In this document: positions 8,738 through 17,483 of the stretch, piece by piece
Layout of the letters: each line of letters starts with the position of its first letter
Position numbering within the stretch: position 1 is the first letter of the stretch
Origin: Parvibaculum sp.
GTDB taxonomy: Bacteria; Pseudomonadota; Alphaproteobacteria; Parvibaculales; Parvibaculaceae
NCBI GenBank assembly: GCA_019635975.1
Contig: JAHBYM010000008.1
Coordinates: 1-48,646 of the forward strand
DNA: 48,646 bases
Reading direction: 5' to 3'
Position numbers and translations under genes: made by a program
The notes under the pieces: model-generated
What the model was told of the DNA's origin: nothing
Database searches by the model: none
The model's input: only the letters and a program-made list of their open reading frames with translations

Positions 8738-8846
8738 AAAATGATCGGGAAACGCCACATTCGCACGAACTACTATACGCCGCTCACATAGGCGCGGCGT
8801 TGCTCGATCATTTTTCCTTGACCAGTGCCGCCGCCAGCCGGCGGCA
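8738..8846. other. Intergenic region rich in inverted repeats
   Basis: The 284-base gap between the SDR and GNAT genes holds three nested or adjacent inverted repeats. AAAATGATCG at 8738-8747 matches CGATCATTTT at 8805-8814. CGCCGC around 8779-8784 faces GCGGCG around 8794-8799 inside it. TGCCGCCG at 8826-8833 with CGGCGGCA at 8839-8846 forms a tight hairpin followed by TTGTTGTTT. The order of a long-range stem and then a compact hairpin with a T-rich tail would suit a small RNA ending in a terminator, or a leader of the GNAT gene. No coding frame with a ribosome site is evident. Confidence 0.35.
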
Positions 8847-8900
8847 TTGTTGTTTCACGATGGTCTCCGGCCCCGGTGCGCCACACCCGGAGACAGTCGA

Positions 8901-9398
8901 ATGTCCTCAATCCCCTTCTCAATTCGCGCGGCGACCGAAGCCGACTTCGAGCAGCTTTGCGATCTCTTTGCCGAACTGGACGATCTACACCGCGAGGCTC
9001 GTCCCGATCTTTTTGTAAAGCCGGCCGGATTACCGCGCGAGCGCGCCTATGTCAGCGGTCTGATTGCAGGGCCCGAGAGTTCCATACTCGTCGCGTCCGC
9101 CAAGGACTCGCGCTACCTCTATGGGTTTGCAACGCTGATCGTCCGTCGTCTGCCTGCAAATCCCGTCAGGCCGGAGCGCCGCCTCGTCGAGATCGACAAC
9201 TTCAGCGTACGCATGAGCGCGCGACGCTGTGGCATTGGCCGAGCCCTCATCGAACATGCCGATCGCTGGGCAGCGCGGCGCGGCTTCTCTTCGGTCGAAC
9301 TGGCGGTTCACGAGTTCAATACCGGCGCCATCGACTTCTACCTGGCGACCGGCTTCTCCACATCTCTACGGCGCATGATCCGAAGTCCGGCGCAGTAA
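8901..9398 (+). CDS. GNAT-family N-acetyltransferase
   Basis: A 165-residue acetyltransferase. It begins FSIRAATEADFEQL, the standard GNAT first strand and helix, and has the acetyl-CoA loop RRCGIGRALIEHADRWAARRG (about 110-130) preceded by VEIDNFSVR. The end, NTGAIDFYLATGFSTSLRRM, is the usual motif B. The ATG at 8901 follows CCCGGAGACAGTCGA; an earlier in-frame ATG lies too far upstream of the homology. Codon use is slightly less biased than in neighbouring genes, which may reflect recent acquisition. Substrates of the family range from aminoglycosides to protein N-termini, and none can be chosen. Confidence 0.85.
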   Translation: MSSIPFSIRAATEADFEQLCDLFAELDDLHREARPDLFVKPAGLPRERAYVSGLIAGPESSILVASAKDSRYLYGFATLIVRRLPANPVRPERRLVEIDNFSVRMSARRCGIGRALIEHADRWAARRGFSSVELAVHEFNTGAIDFYLATGFSTSLRRMIRSPAQ

Positions 9399-9403
9399 CG
9401 ACA

Positions 9404-9955
9404 TCAGCCCGCAAAGCCGCCTGCGTCGAGGAAGCTCTGCTCCTCCGGCGTCGTGCGGCGGCCGAGCACGGCGTTGCGATGCGGGAAACGGCCGAAGCGG
9501 CGGATGATGTCGGCATGTTCGACGGCGAATTTCATCGTCTCGGGATCGTCGAGGCGCCCGGCGAAATAGTCGAGGCCGCGCTCCTGAGCCGCGAGGTCTT
9601 CCGAATGCATATAGGGCATGTAGAACCACTTGCGCGCCGTCTGCGGCGTCTCGACGTCGAAGCGGCGGCGCACACTTTCATCCGCCAGCGCCAGTGCCTT
9701 CGCATCCTGCGCGAAGGCGCGATGGTCGTTGCGCCAGAGATTGCGCGAGAACTGGTCGAGAACCAGGATCAGCGCCAGCGCGCCGCGCGGCTCGTCCGCC
9801 CAGCCGTCATGCCTGCCGGCAGCCGCCTCGACATGCAGCACACCGAACATGCGGCGGATATCGGCGTCGAAGGCATCGCTCTTCGTGAACCATTTTTCGG
9901 GTCCGGCCGCGAACCAGAAATCGAGTACGTCGCGCGGGCGGACACTCTCCGTCAT
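9404..9955 (-). CDS. DUF924 family protein
   Basis: A 183-residue soluble protein with the hallmarks of DUF924: VLDFWFAAGPEKWF at the start, LALILVLDQFSRNLWR in the middle, and KWFYMPYMHSEDLAAQE followed by HRNAVLGR. The family is widespread in proteobacteria and predicted to be a TPR-like helical fold, but its function is unknown. The ATG at 9953-9955 overlaps the TGA of the upstream acyl-CoA synthetase gene (ATGA), so translation is probably coupled and the two proteins may act in the same process. Confidence 0.88.
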   Translation of the reverse strand: MTESVRPRDVLDFWFAAGPEKWFTKSDAFDADIRRMFGVLHVEAAAGRHDGWADEPRGALALILVLDQFSRNLWRNDHRAFAQDAKALALADESVRRRFDVETPQTARKWFYMPYMHSEDLAAQERGLDYFAGRLDDPETMKFAVEHADIIRRFGRFPHRNAVLGRRTTPEEQSFLDAGGFAG

Positions 9956-11808
9956 CAGACGACGATCACGTCTTCGGGCGCGGGCTCGGCATAAAGCCGC
10001 TCGACCAGATGCGCGCGGCGCGAGGCCGTCGCCGCCTGGTTGACATAACCCTTGTCGGTGATTTCGTGACCGTCGATCGACGGCGGTTCCAGCATCAGGT
10101 GGATGCGTGCGATCCGCGTCGACGAACCGCCGCCCGACTTGTTGTGGCGCGCCAGCGCCTCGCGCAGATGCGCGGCGACCTTCGGATGCGCGATCGCCTC
10201 TTCGGGCGCGGCATCGTCGGCGAGCCCCGCGATCTTGCGCGCCGCCGCGACATTCGGCCAGGCGAGCAGCGCGATATAGGGCTTGTCGAGACCGCAGACG
10301 ACCGCATCCTGTATGAGCGGCGTGCAGGCGGCGACCGCGTCGGCGCGGAGCGTGCCGGTCGAAACCCAGGTGCCCGAAGACAGCTTGAAGTCCTCGGTCA
10401 CGCGGCCATCGAAGACGAGGCCGAGCTCGGGCCGTGCCTCGTCGAGGAATTTCGCCGCGTCGCCGAGGCTGTAGTAACCCTCCTCGTCGAAAACTTCCGC
10501 GGTCTTTTTCGGATCGTTGAGATAGCCCGGCGTCACCGTCGGCCCCTTGACGCGCACCTCGAGCTTGGCGCCGTTCGGCACCAGCTTCAGCGTGATACCC
10601 GGCACCGGCAGGCCGACAAGGCCGACACGCTCGGTCACCCAGTGAACGACGGTGATGCCTTGCGTCTCGGTCGCGCCGTACATCGTGGTCAGCGGAATGC
10701 GGAATCCCGTCTCGGCGACGGCCAGCGCCTGCATCCGGTCGTAGATGTCGCTCGACAGCGTCGCGCCGCCATAGCCCATATATTCGAGATTGCGGAAGAA
10801 ATTGGCGCGCAATGTCGGGTCGCGTTCCATCGCATCGGCGAGCATCGCGAAGGCGACCGGCGCCGAGCCGAAGACACGGGGCGACACGTCGCGCAGATTG
10901 GCGATGGTCTGGTCGAACATGCCGGGGATCGGCTTTCCGGCATCGAGATAGACGGTGCCGCCGGCATTCATGTTGCCGTTGAAGCCAATATTGCCGGCCG
11001 ATATGTGGTTCCACGGCATCCATTCGAGGCTTTGCGGAACTTCGTCCGGGTCCGGCGCCTCGCTGCGCAGCGCCTCGCCGGCGGCGATCTGCGCCATCAT
11101 CATGCGATGCGTCTGGATGACGCCTTTCGGCATGCCTGTCGAACCGGAGGTGAAGAGATATTTCGCCACCGTGTCATGGCCGATCTTTTCCATCGACGCG
11201 GCAACCGCATTGCTGACCGGCGTCGCGACGAGATCGTCGAAGGATGTGGCGCCCGCGACGCTGCCGGTGCAGGTGACGATCTCGGCGCCTTCGCCGACCG
11301 CTGCGATGGCCTTGCCATAGAGATCGCCGTGATCGGCGAAGATCATGCGCGGCTGCGTCAGCCCGACGACATGGCGCAGCTTCGAGAAATCGGAACTCAT
11401 CAGCGAATAGGGAACGCTGACCGGCGCGACCGGCACACCTGCCTTCATGGCGCCGAGCGCCATCACCGCATGGGCGATTGAATTGCTCGAAAGCACCATC
11501 AACGGCGTATCGGCGTTCATGCCGCGCGCCAGCAACGCGCTCGCCACCGCATTGGCCTTCACATTGGCCTCGCCATAGCCGATGAACCGCCAGGCGCCGT
11601 CGGGCCCTCGTTCGCCAATGAATCGGCGCTGCGGATGCATCGCGGCGCGCTCTTCGAGAATATGGACGACGCTGCGCTTCATCTCGCCGAGCGGATAGTC
11701 GGACGAAATATAAACCGTGCCGTCGCTCTCGCGGCGGACGGAGATTTTCGGCGGCTTCTGCTTCAGCGGCTTGAACGGCGCCGGCGCGTCCTGTTCGGCA
11801 AGGCTCAT
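9955..11808 (-). CDS. Feruloyl-CoA synthase-like acyl-CoA synthetase
   Basis: A 617-residue ANL-superfamily ligase. The long N-terminal extension (first ~45 residues, with DGTVYISSDYPL) and overall length match the feruloyl-CoA synthase group rather than fatty-acid ligases. The A3 motif is LFTSGSTGMPKGV at 218-230; later motifs include TTMYGATETQG and VFDGRVTEDFKLSSGTWV, where the family has its hinge region. HEITDKGYVNQ near the C-terminus is also typical. The ATG at 11806-11808 follows GGGAGAG. It lies 46 bases after the next acyl-CoA synthetase gene and is coupled to DUF924 downstream. A hydroxycinnamate or other aryl acid substrate is an inference from family length and motifs only. Confidence 0.85.
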   Translation of the reverse strand: MSLAEQDAPAPFKPLKQKPPKISVRRESDGTVYISSDYPLGEMKRSVVHILEERAAMHPQRRFIGERGPDGAWRFIGYGEANVKANAVASALLARGMNADTPLMVLSSNSIAHAVMALGAMKAGVPVAPVSVPYSLMSSDFSKLRHVVGLTQPRMIFADHGDLYGKAIAAVGEGAEIVTCTGSVAGATSFDDLVATPVSNAVAASMEKIGHDTVAKYLFTSGSTGMPKGVIQTHRMMMAQIAAGEALRSEAPDPDEVPQSLEWMPWNHISAGNIGFNGNMNAGGTVYLDAGKPIPGMFDQTIANLRDVSPRVFGSAPVAFAMLADAMERDPTLRANFFRNLEYMGYGGATLSSDIYDRMQALAVAETGFRIPLTTMYGATETQGITVVHWVTERVGLVGLPVPGITLKLVPNGAKLEVRVKGPTVTPGYLNDPKKTAEVFDEEGYYSLGDAAKFLDEARPELGLVFDGRVTEDFKLSSGTWVSTGTLRADAVAACTPLIQDAVVCGLDKPYIALLAWPNVAAARKIAGLADDAAPEEAIAHPKVAAHLREALARHNKSGGGSSTRIARIHLMLEPPSIDGHEITDKGYVNQAATASRRAHLVERLYAEPAPEDVIVV

Positions 11809-11854
11809 GGTCGCTCTCCCGTCGGATATGAATTTCGTGCCGGTGCCGCGCCGG

Positions 11855-13426
11855 TCAGTTGACCATGCGCGTGCGGCCTTCCCAGTAAGGTGCGCGCAGC
11901 TCGCGCCGCAGGATCTTGCCCGACGGGTTGCGCGGCAGCGCCTCGATGAAGTCGACCGATTTCGGCACCTTGTAGCTGGCGATACGCGTCTTCGCGAAGG
12001 TAATGACATCTTCGGCCGACGCCTTCTGGCCGGGCTTCAGCACCACGATGGCCTTGACCGCCTCGCCCCATTTCTCGTCCGGTACGCCGATGACGGCAGC
12101 ATCCGCGATCGCCTCATGGCCGAACAGCGCATTCTCGACCTCGGCCGGATAGATGTTCTCGCCGCCCGACACGATCATGTCCTTCACCCGGTCATGGATG
12201 AAGAGATAACCTTCCGTGTCGAAAAAGCCGGCATCGCCCGTATAGAACCATCCGTCGCGGATGGCGTCTTTCGTGGCGTCGGGCCGGTTCCAGTAGCCCT
12301 TCATGATCGAGGCACCGCGAATGACAATCTCGCCGACCTCGCCGACGGGCACGCTTTCACCCTTGTCGTCGACAACGCGCACATCCATGCCCGGATTGGG
12401 CACGCCGCAGGAGCGCAGCTTGCCGCGCGCCGGATCATGCGCTTCCGGCGGCAGGTTGGTTGCGCCGCCCGCCGTTTCGGTGAGGCCGTAGACCTGTACG
12501 AATTCAGCGCCCTTGAATGTTTCCTGCGCCCGCCGAAGCACGTCCTCGGCAATCGGCGAGGCGCCATAGATGATCTGGCGGATCGACGACACATCGGTCG
12601 TACCCATGTTCGGCTGCTGGAGCAGGAACAGGATGACGGCCGGCACCATGAAAGCGATGTTGATTTTCTCGCTTTCGATCAGCTTCAGGATCGCCTGCGG
12701 ATCAACATCCTTGAGAATGATGTTCTTGCATCCGTGGATATTGCCGATCAGGCCGATATTGACGCCGGCGACGTGGAACAACGGCATGCAGACCAGCGCC
12801 ACTTCGCCCTGGCCCCAATTGGCCCAGCCGGCCTTCTCGCCCTGCTCGAAGATCGAAAGGTAGTTGGCATTGGTGAGCTGCACCCCCTTTGGATGGCCCG
12901 TCGTACCGCTGGTATAGAGCTGGATCACATCGTCATCCGGGGCGGCCGGCAGCATCGGATCGGCATCGCTGGCCGCGTTGCGCCAGTCGTCGAACGAGGT
13001 CCAGTCGTTGCGGCCGCCATCGAGCGCCACGACCTTGCGCACCGTCGGACACTCGGGCAGCACCTTCTCGACCATGTCGTAGAATTCGGCGCCGACAAAA
13101 AGAATCTCGGTACGGCTGTCGTTCAGCACATAGACAACCTCGGGCGCGGCCAGCCGCCAATTGACGCCGACGACCACGGCCTTGGCCTTGAAGGCGCCGT
13201 AGAGCATCTCGAAATAGCGGTCCGAACCCTTGCCCATGAAACCGATGCGCGCATCGGGCTTGCAGCCATCGGCGATCAGCGCCTGTGCGACCTGGCTGGC
13301 GCGGCGGTCGAGCTCGCCATAACCGGTCTCCCGGCCTTCGAAGACCTGCGCAATGCTGTCGGGCGCCGCCGCCGCCCAGACGCGGGTAATGTCCGCGACC
13401 GAACGCACCTGTGCCGTGTTCGCCAT
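11855..13426 (-). CDS. Long-chain fatty acid--CoA ligase-like (AMP-binding) protein
   Basis: A 523-residue ANL enzyme with YTSGTTGHPKG at 171-181, QVYGLTETAGGAT around 300-312, YTGDAGFFDTEGYLFIHDRVKDMIVSGGENIYPAEVE across the domain junction, and the catalytic lysine at about 504 in PRNPSGKILRREL. All functional motifs are intact. The ATG at 13424-13426 is preceded by GGGGAGGAATTTCAGC, a clear ribosome site, and homology begins shortly after it. It is the first gene of a three-gene minus-strand run with the feruloyl-CoA synthase-like ligase and DUF924. It diverges from the carboxymuconolactone-decarboxylase gene across a 213-base spacer. The chain length accepted is unknown. Confidence 0.9.
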   Translation of the reverse strand: MANTAQVRSVADITRVWAAAAPDSIAQVFEGRETGYGELDRRASQVAQALIADGCKPDARIGFMGKGSDRYFEMLYGAFKAKAVVVGVNWRLAAPEVVYVLNDSRTEILFVGAEFYDMVEKVLPECPTVRKVVALDGGRNDWTSFDDWRNAASDADPMLPAAPDDDVIQLYTSGTTGHPKGVQLTNANYLSIFEQGEKAGWANWGQGEVALVCMPLFHVAGVNIGLIGNIHGCKNIILKDVDPQAILKLIESEKINIAFMVPAVILFLLQQPNMGTTDVSSIRQIIYGASPIAEDVLRRAQETFKGAEFVQVYGLTETAGGATNLPPEAHDPARGKLRSCGVPNPGMDVRVVDDKGESVPVGEVGEIVIRGASIMKGYWNRPDATKDAIRDGWFYTGDAGFFDTEGYLFIHDRVKDMIVSGGENIYPAEVENALFGHEAIADAAVIGVPDEKWGEAVKAIVVLKPGQKASAEDVITFAKTRIASYKVPKSVDFIEALPRNPSGKILRRELRAPYWEGRTRMVN

Positions 13427-13639
13427 GCTGAAATTCCTCCCCTTGATCCCTGGCCTGGCGTCCACTCGTCTCCCGCCGGCACTTGTTGGGCGCGAGTTTA
13501 CCTACCCCGCCGGACGGGGCAAGCAAAGCCCGCGCGCCCTTTCATGGGGCCGGAAGTCCTCTTGCCGCTGGACGCAGGGGCGGCGCGGGTTAGACTGACC
13601 GCAACAAGAACACGAATTTTCCGGGAGGAACGACAGACG

Positions 13640-14191
13640 ATGGCCCGCATCCCCTATTTCGATACGGCCAAGGCCGAAGGCCGCGCCAAGGCGGTCTACG
13701 AGAAGCTGCCCAATCTCAACATTTTCCGCATGCTCGGCCATTCGGGCGACATGATCGACGGCTTCATCAAGCTCGGAAATGCAATCCTGATCCACAGCGA
13801 ACTCGATCCGGTCTTGCGGGAAATCGCCATTGTGCGCGTCGGCGTACTCAAAGGCGCCTCCTACGAAGTCTATCAGCACGAGGCGATCTCGCGGAAGCTC
13901 GGCATGTCCGAGGAACTCATCAAGGCGATCCACGAGGGGCCGGACGCCAGGGTCTTCGACGAGACGCAACGCCAGGTGATGCGCTTCACCGACGATGTGG
14001 TGGAGAACACCCGCGCTTCCGACGCGACCTTCAATCCGCTGGCCGAAAAGCTCGGCTACAAGCAATTGCAGGAACTGGTCATCACCATCGGCTTCTACAC
14101 CACCGCCTGCTATTTCCTCGAAACCTTCGATGTCGATATCGAGGATGCGGGCCACAAGTCGGGCGTCAAGCTGCCGGGCATGCAGGACTGA
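13640..14191 (+). CDS. Carboxymuconolactone decarboxylase (CMD)-like protein, paralogue 1
   Basis: A 183-residue all-helical protein of the AhpD/CMD fold. The core reads LREIAIVRVGVLKGASYEVYQHEAISRKLG (about 73-102), matching the CMD signature E-x-x-x-x-R-V-G...Y-E-x-x-x-H, but without the CxxC redox pair of AhpD. ELVITIGFYTTACYFLETF near the end is also family-typical. The active centre is therefore expected to be acid-base rather than peroxidase. ATG at 13640 follows GGGAGGAACGACAGACG. A second copy of the family follows after two bases, and the pair heads a seven-gene co-directional run. Confidence 0.87.
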   Translation: MARIPYFDTAKAEGRAKAVYEKLPNLNIFRMLGHSGDMIDGFIKLGNAILIHSELDPVLREIAIVRVGVLKGASYEVYQHEAISRKLGMSEELIKAIHEGPDARVFDETQRQVMRFTDDVVENTRASDATFNPLAEKLGYKQLQELVITIGFYTTACYFLETFDVDIEDAGHKSGVKLPGMQD

Positions 14192-14193
14192 CG

Positions 14194-14760
14194 ATGGCGC
14201 GCATCCCCTATCCCGATCCGGCGACGCTCGCGCCCGAGGCGCGCGCCCTTCGCGACAGCCTGCCGCAACTCAACATCTTCAAGATGATTTCCGGCAGCGG
14301 CCCATCGTTCCTGCCCTTCATGGCGCTGGTCAACGCCTATCTGAATGACGGGCTGCTCGACACCGAATTGCGCGAACTGGTGATCCTGCGCGTCGGGCAT
14401 CTCTGCGGCTCGACCTATGAGCAGCACCAGCACCGCCGCGTCTCGCGCATGATCGGCATGTCGGAGGCGCGCATCGAAGCTGCGGCGGGCGCGCTGCCCT
14501 CACCGCATCTGAGCGACACGGAAAATGCCGTGCTCGCCTTCACCGACGACCAGATGGCGAACGTCAAGGCCGACGCAAAGCTGTTCGCCGCCGCGCATGC
14601 GGCGCTTGGCGACGCCGCGATGCAGGAACTCGTCATCATCATCGGCATCTATCTTCTCGTCTGCCGCTACCTCGAAACCTTCGAGATCGAACTCGAGGAG
14701 ACCGACATCGAAACGAGCGGCCTCGATGAAATCAGGCGGAGCATGAAGAACAATGGCTGA
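14194..14760 (+). CDS. Carboxymuconolactone decarboxylase-like protein, paralogue 2
   Basis: A 188-residue paralogue of the preceding gene (shared starts MARIPYFD and MARIPYPD, shared LNIF and ETF segments). The core is LRELVILRVGHLCGSTYEQHQHRRVSRMIG. It has one cysteine (LCGST) instead of the AhpD CxxC, and the QHQH histidines are kept. Two tandem, diverged copies suggest a heteromeric enzyme or two steps of one route. It begins two bases after the stop of paralogue 1, and its last eight bases overlap the start of the SDR gene, so all three are probably translated from one message. Confidence 0.87.
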   Translation: MARIPYPDPATLAPEARALRDSLPQLNIFKMISGSGPSFLPFMALVNAYLNDGLLDTELRELVILRVGHLCGSTYEQHQHRRVSRMIGMSEARIEAAAGALPSPHLSDTENAVLAFTDDQMANVKADAKLFAAAHAALGDAAMQELVIIIGIYLLVCRYLETFEIELEETDIETSGLDEIRRSMKNNG

Positions 14761-15589
14761 CGGTGGATTCGTACAGGCGCTGCCGCCCGAATCGAGAGGC
14801 GAGGCGCCGGGCCGCGGACGTCTGAAAGGCCGGCGCATTCTGGTCGTCGGCGGAGGTCAGCGTGTGCTCGATGCGGCGACCGACCCCGTCGGCAACGGCC
14901 GCGCCATGTCGATCCTCTTTGCCCGCGAGGGCGCCAGCGTTGCGGTTGCCGACATCAACAAGGCGTCCGCCGACGAGACGGTCGCAAAGATCGCGGCGGA
15001 GGGCGGCAAGGCAAGCCCCATCGAGGCCGATATTTCGAACCCCGCCAACATTCCGCGCATGGTCGCGGAAGCCGAAAAGGCATTGGGAGGGCTTGATGGC
15101 CTCGTGCTCAATGTCGGCATCGGCGTCGGCGGCCTCGGTCTCGAAGGCGCGACGCCCGAGGACTGGGACAAGGTGCTGGGCGTCAATTTGCGCGGCCCGA
15201 TGCTCTGCTGCAAGGCGGCGCTGCCGCGGCTGGCCGACGGCTCACCGGTCGTTTTCATTTCGTCGATCGCCGGCCAGATCGCCGGCTCGCGCCTGCCGGC
15301 CTATGACGCATCGAAGGCGGCGCTGGGCGGGCTGATGCGCCATGTCGCGCTTGAAGGTTCGCGGCGCGGCATCCGCGCCAACATCGTCGCGCCGGGACTT
15401 GTCGACACGCCGCTCGGAAGACTGGCGACGCAAGGCCGCCCCTCGCGCGGCCGTACGCCCGTGCCCTTCGGACGGCAGGCAACCGGCTGGGAGATCGCCA
15501 ATGCGGCGCTCTTCCTCGTCTCCGACGAAAGCGTCTACATCACCGCGCAGACGCTCGCCGTCGACAGCGGCCTCACCGGCATTTCTTAG
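14753..15589 (+). CDS. Short-chain dehydrogenase/reductase
   Basis: A 278-residue SDR. It has an N-terminal extension of about 20 residues before the Rossmann fold. The cofactor loop is ILVVGGGQRVLDAATDPVGNGRA, longer than the classical TGxxxGxG. DINKAS sets the nucleotide specificity region, LVLNVGIGVGG replaces NNAG, ISSIAG supplies Ser, and YDASK the catalytic Tyr and Lys. FLVSDESVYITAQTLAVDSGLTG at the C-terminus is standard. The elongated glycine loop occurs in a subgroup of SDRs from aromatic and terpenoid degraders. It overlaps paralogue 2 by eight bases and is followed after 11 bases by the metallo-hydrolase gene. Confidence 0.87.
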   Translation: MADGGFVQALPPESRGEAPGRGRLKGRRILVVGGGQRVLDAATDPVGNGRAMSILFAREGASVAVADINKASADETVAKIAAEGGKASPIEADISNPANIPRMVAEAEKALGGLDGLVLNVGIGVGGLGLEGATPEDWDKVLGVNLRGPMLCCKAALPRLADGSPVVFISSIAGQIAGSRLPAYDASKAALGGLMRHVALEGSRRGIRANIVAPGLVDTPLGRLATQGRPSRGRTPVPFGRQATGWEIANAALFLVSDESVYITAQTLAVDSGLTGIS

Positions 15590-15600
15590 GGAGCAGGAAC

Positions 15601-16581
15601 ATGGGTCTCGGACTGAGCCGCTTTCAATACACCAAGGGACTGCACGATCTCGGCAATGGCGGCTATGCCTGGTTGCAGCCGGATGGCGGCTGGGGCTGGT
15701 CGAATGCCGGCCTGATCGTCGATAGCGGCGAGAGCTTTCTGGTCGACACGCTGTTCGACGTGCCGCTGACCCGCGACATGCTCGCCGCGATGCGCAAGGC
15801 CGAACCGAAAGCAGCAGCGAAGATAAACACCGTCGTCAACACCCATCACAATGGCGACCACTGCAACGGCAATGAATGCTGCGTCGGCGCCGAGATCATC
15901 GCCCACAAGCTCGCCGTGGAAGCCATGCGCCACGAGCCACCGGCGCTGCTGGCGGGCTTCCTCGATATGGCGCCGGGCCTCGGCGACCTCGGCAAATATG
16001 TGACGCAATGTTTCGGCGCCTTCGACTTCAAGGGCGTGACGCAGACCTTGCCGACAACGACCTTCGAAACGGAATTGACCCGTCATGTCGGATCGAAGGA
16101 AATCCGCATCATGCATGTCGGCCCCGCGCACACGCCGGGCGACGCGCTGGTTTATGTGCCGGCCGACAGGACGGTTTTCACCGGCGATATTCTCTTCATC
16201 GAGGGTCATCCGATCATGTGGGAAGGCCCGGTCTCGAACTGGATCGCGGCTTGCGACAAAATTCTGGCAATGGATGTGGAAACGGTCGTGCCGGGCCACG
16301 GGCCGATCACGGGAAAGAATGGCGTCAAGGCGGTGCGCGAATATCTGGTCTATGTGCGCGACGAGGCGAAGAAGCGCCACGACGCGGGAATGACGGCGCT
16401 CGAGGCCGCGCTCGACATCGACATGACCGATTACGACAGTTGGGGCGACGGCGAGCGCATCGTCGTCAACGTCGCGACGCTCTACAAGGAATTCAACGGC
16501 GACCAAACGCCCAACGATGCCGTGACGCTGTTCGGCCAGATGACCGAAGTCGCAAAGAAGAAGGGCATCCTGAAGACCTGA
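15601..16581 (+). CDS. MBL-fold metallo-hydrolase
   Basis: A 326-residue metallo-beta-lactamase-fold protein. The metal motif is THHNGDHCNGN at 81-91 (HxxxDH form with Asn between). Further ligands are expected in HVGPAHTPGD (about 176-185), VFTGDILF and VPGHGPITG. The first part, GNGGYAWLQPDGGWGWSNAGLIV, fits a hydrolase group related to quinoprotein relay-system or alkyl-sulfatase-like proteins without a leader. No signal peptide is seen, so a cytosolic role is likely. ATG follows GGGAGCAGGAAC. Position in the middle of the CMD/SDR/GST run suggests a thioester, lactone or ester hydrolysis step, which is inference only. Confidence 0.85.
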   Translation: MGLGLSRFQYTKGLHDLGNGGYAWLQPDGGWGWSNAGLIVDSGESFLVDTLFDVPLTRDMLAAMRKAEPKAAAKINTVVNTHHNGDHCNGNECCVGAEIIAHKLAVEAMRHEPPALLAGFLDMAPGLGDLGKYVTQCFGAFDFKGVTQTLPTTTFETELTRHVGSKEIRIMHVGPAHTPGDALVYVPADRTVFTGDILFIEGHPIMWEGPVSNWIAACDKILAMDVETVVPGHGPITGKNGVKAVREYLVYVRDEAKKRHDAGMTALEAALDIDMTDYDSWGDGERIVVNVATLYKEFNGDQTPNDAVTLFGQMTEVAKKKGILKT

Positions 16582-16599
16582 CCCGGCGGCGCCTTGACG

Positions 16600-16617
16600 C
16601 TGCGTCACGTCACGCAG
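16600..16617. promoter_or_regulatory. Inverted repeat between MBL hydrolase and first GST gene
   Basis: CTGCGT at 16600-16605 and ACGCAG at 16612-16617 are perfect inverted copies around CACGTC, inside the 108-base spacer. There is no T-tract, so an operator for an internal promoter is more likely than a terminator. The role is not shown by sequence alone. Confidence 0.3.
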
Positions 16618-16689
16618 GCGTGATCTTCCGCCCGTGGACAGCACCCGATGGCGCGCCGATGATCGCGCAAACGAAACGGGGGACCCGCC

Positions 16690-17475
16690 ATGCCGACACT
16701 CTACGAACATCCGCTTTCGCCCTATGCGCAGAAGGTGAAAATTGCGGCGCGCGAAAAGGGCGTCGAGCTGACGCTGAAGACACCGGACGGCATTGGTGCA
16801 GGAACCTCACAAGGCAAGTTCGTCGCCGCCAATCCGCGCGCCGAGGTGCCGGCGCTGATCGACGGCGACGTGCAGGTTTTCGATTCGACAATCATTCTCG
16901 AATATCTCGAAGACAGATTTCCTTCACCGCCGATGCTGCCGGCTGCGCCGGCTGCGCGCGCGAAGGTCCGCATGATCGAAGACGTGTGCGACACGCATTA
17001 CGAGGCGATCAATTGGGGCCTCGGCGAAATCGCCTATTTTCGCCGCACGTCGGGCGCCAAGGCCGCCGAGATGCAGACCCGCGCCGCCGAACAGACGGCG
17101 CGCATCCACACCTGGCTGACGCGCCAGCTCGGGCAAGCCGACTGGTTCAATGGCAACGGCTTCGGCTGGGGCGACCTCGCGGTCGTGCCCTATGTCAACG
17201 GCTCGGCCGGTTTCGGCAACGCACCCGACGAAGGCTCGACCCTCGGGCGCTGGCTTGCCCGCGTCAATGCGAGGCCGAGCGTCGCGCAGACGGCGAAGGA
17301 AGCCCGCGACAGCATCGCCGCCATGGCGCAGGTTGCGAATGTGCTGGAACAGGGCCTCTTCAAGCGCGAGTATCGCGACCACCGTCTTGAATGGATGATG
17401 AAGACCGGCGGTGTCGAAATCGTTCTCGACGGCCTGAAGAAAGACAACATCCGCTTCAGCCACGACTTCGAATAG
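16690..17475 (+). CDS. Glutathione S-transferase family protein
   Basis: A 261-residue protein. The N-terminal thioredoxin-like domain reads LYEHPLSPYAQKVKIAAREKG, with SPYAQKV at the glutathione-binding position, NPRAEVPALIDGDVQVFDSTIILEYLEDRF (the cis-Pro and the ExS motif region) and then a helical C-terminal domain up to about 215. The remaining 45 residues are an extra tail (KREYRDHRLEWMMKTGGVEIV). ATG at 16690 follows CGGGGGACCCGCC. It is directly followed by a second GST gene after eight bases, so the pair is co-transcribed. Family members conjugate or cleave glutathione adducts or ethers, and the substrate is unknown. Confidence 0.88.
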   Translation: MPTLYEHPLSPYAQKVKIAAREKGVELTLKTPDGIGAGTSQGKFVAANPRAEVPALIDGDVQVFDSTIILEYLEDRFPSPPMLPAAPAARAKVRMIEDVCDTHYEAINWGLGEIAYFRRTSGAKAAEMQTRAAEQTARIHTWLTRQLGQADWFNGNGFGWGDLAVVPYVNGSAGFGNAPDEGSTLGRWLARVNARPSVAQTAKEARDSIAAMAQVANVLEQGLFKREYRDHRLEWMMKTGGVEIVLDGLKKDNIRFSHDFE

Positions 17476-17483
17476 GAACGCCC

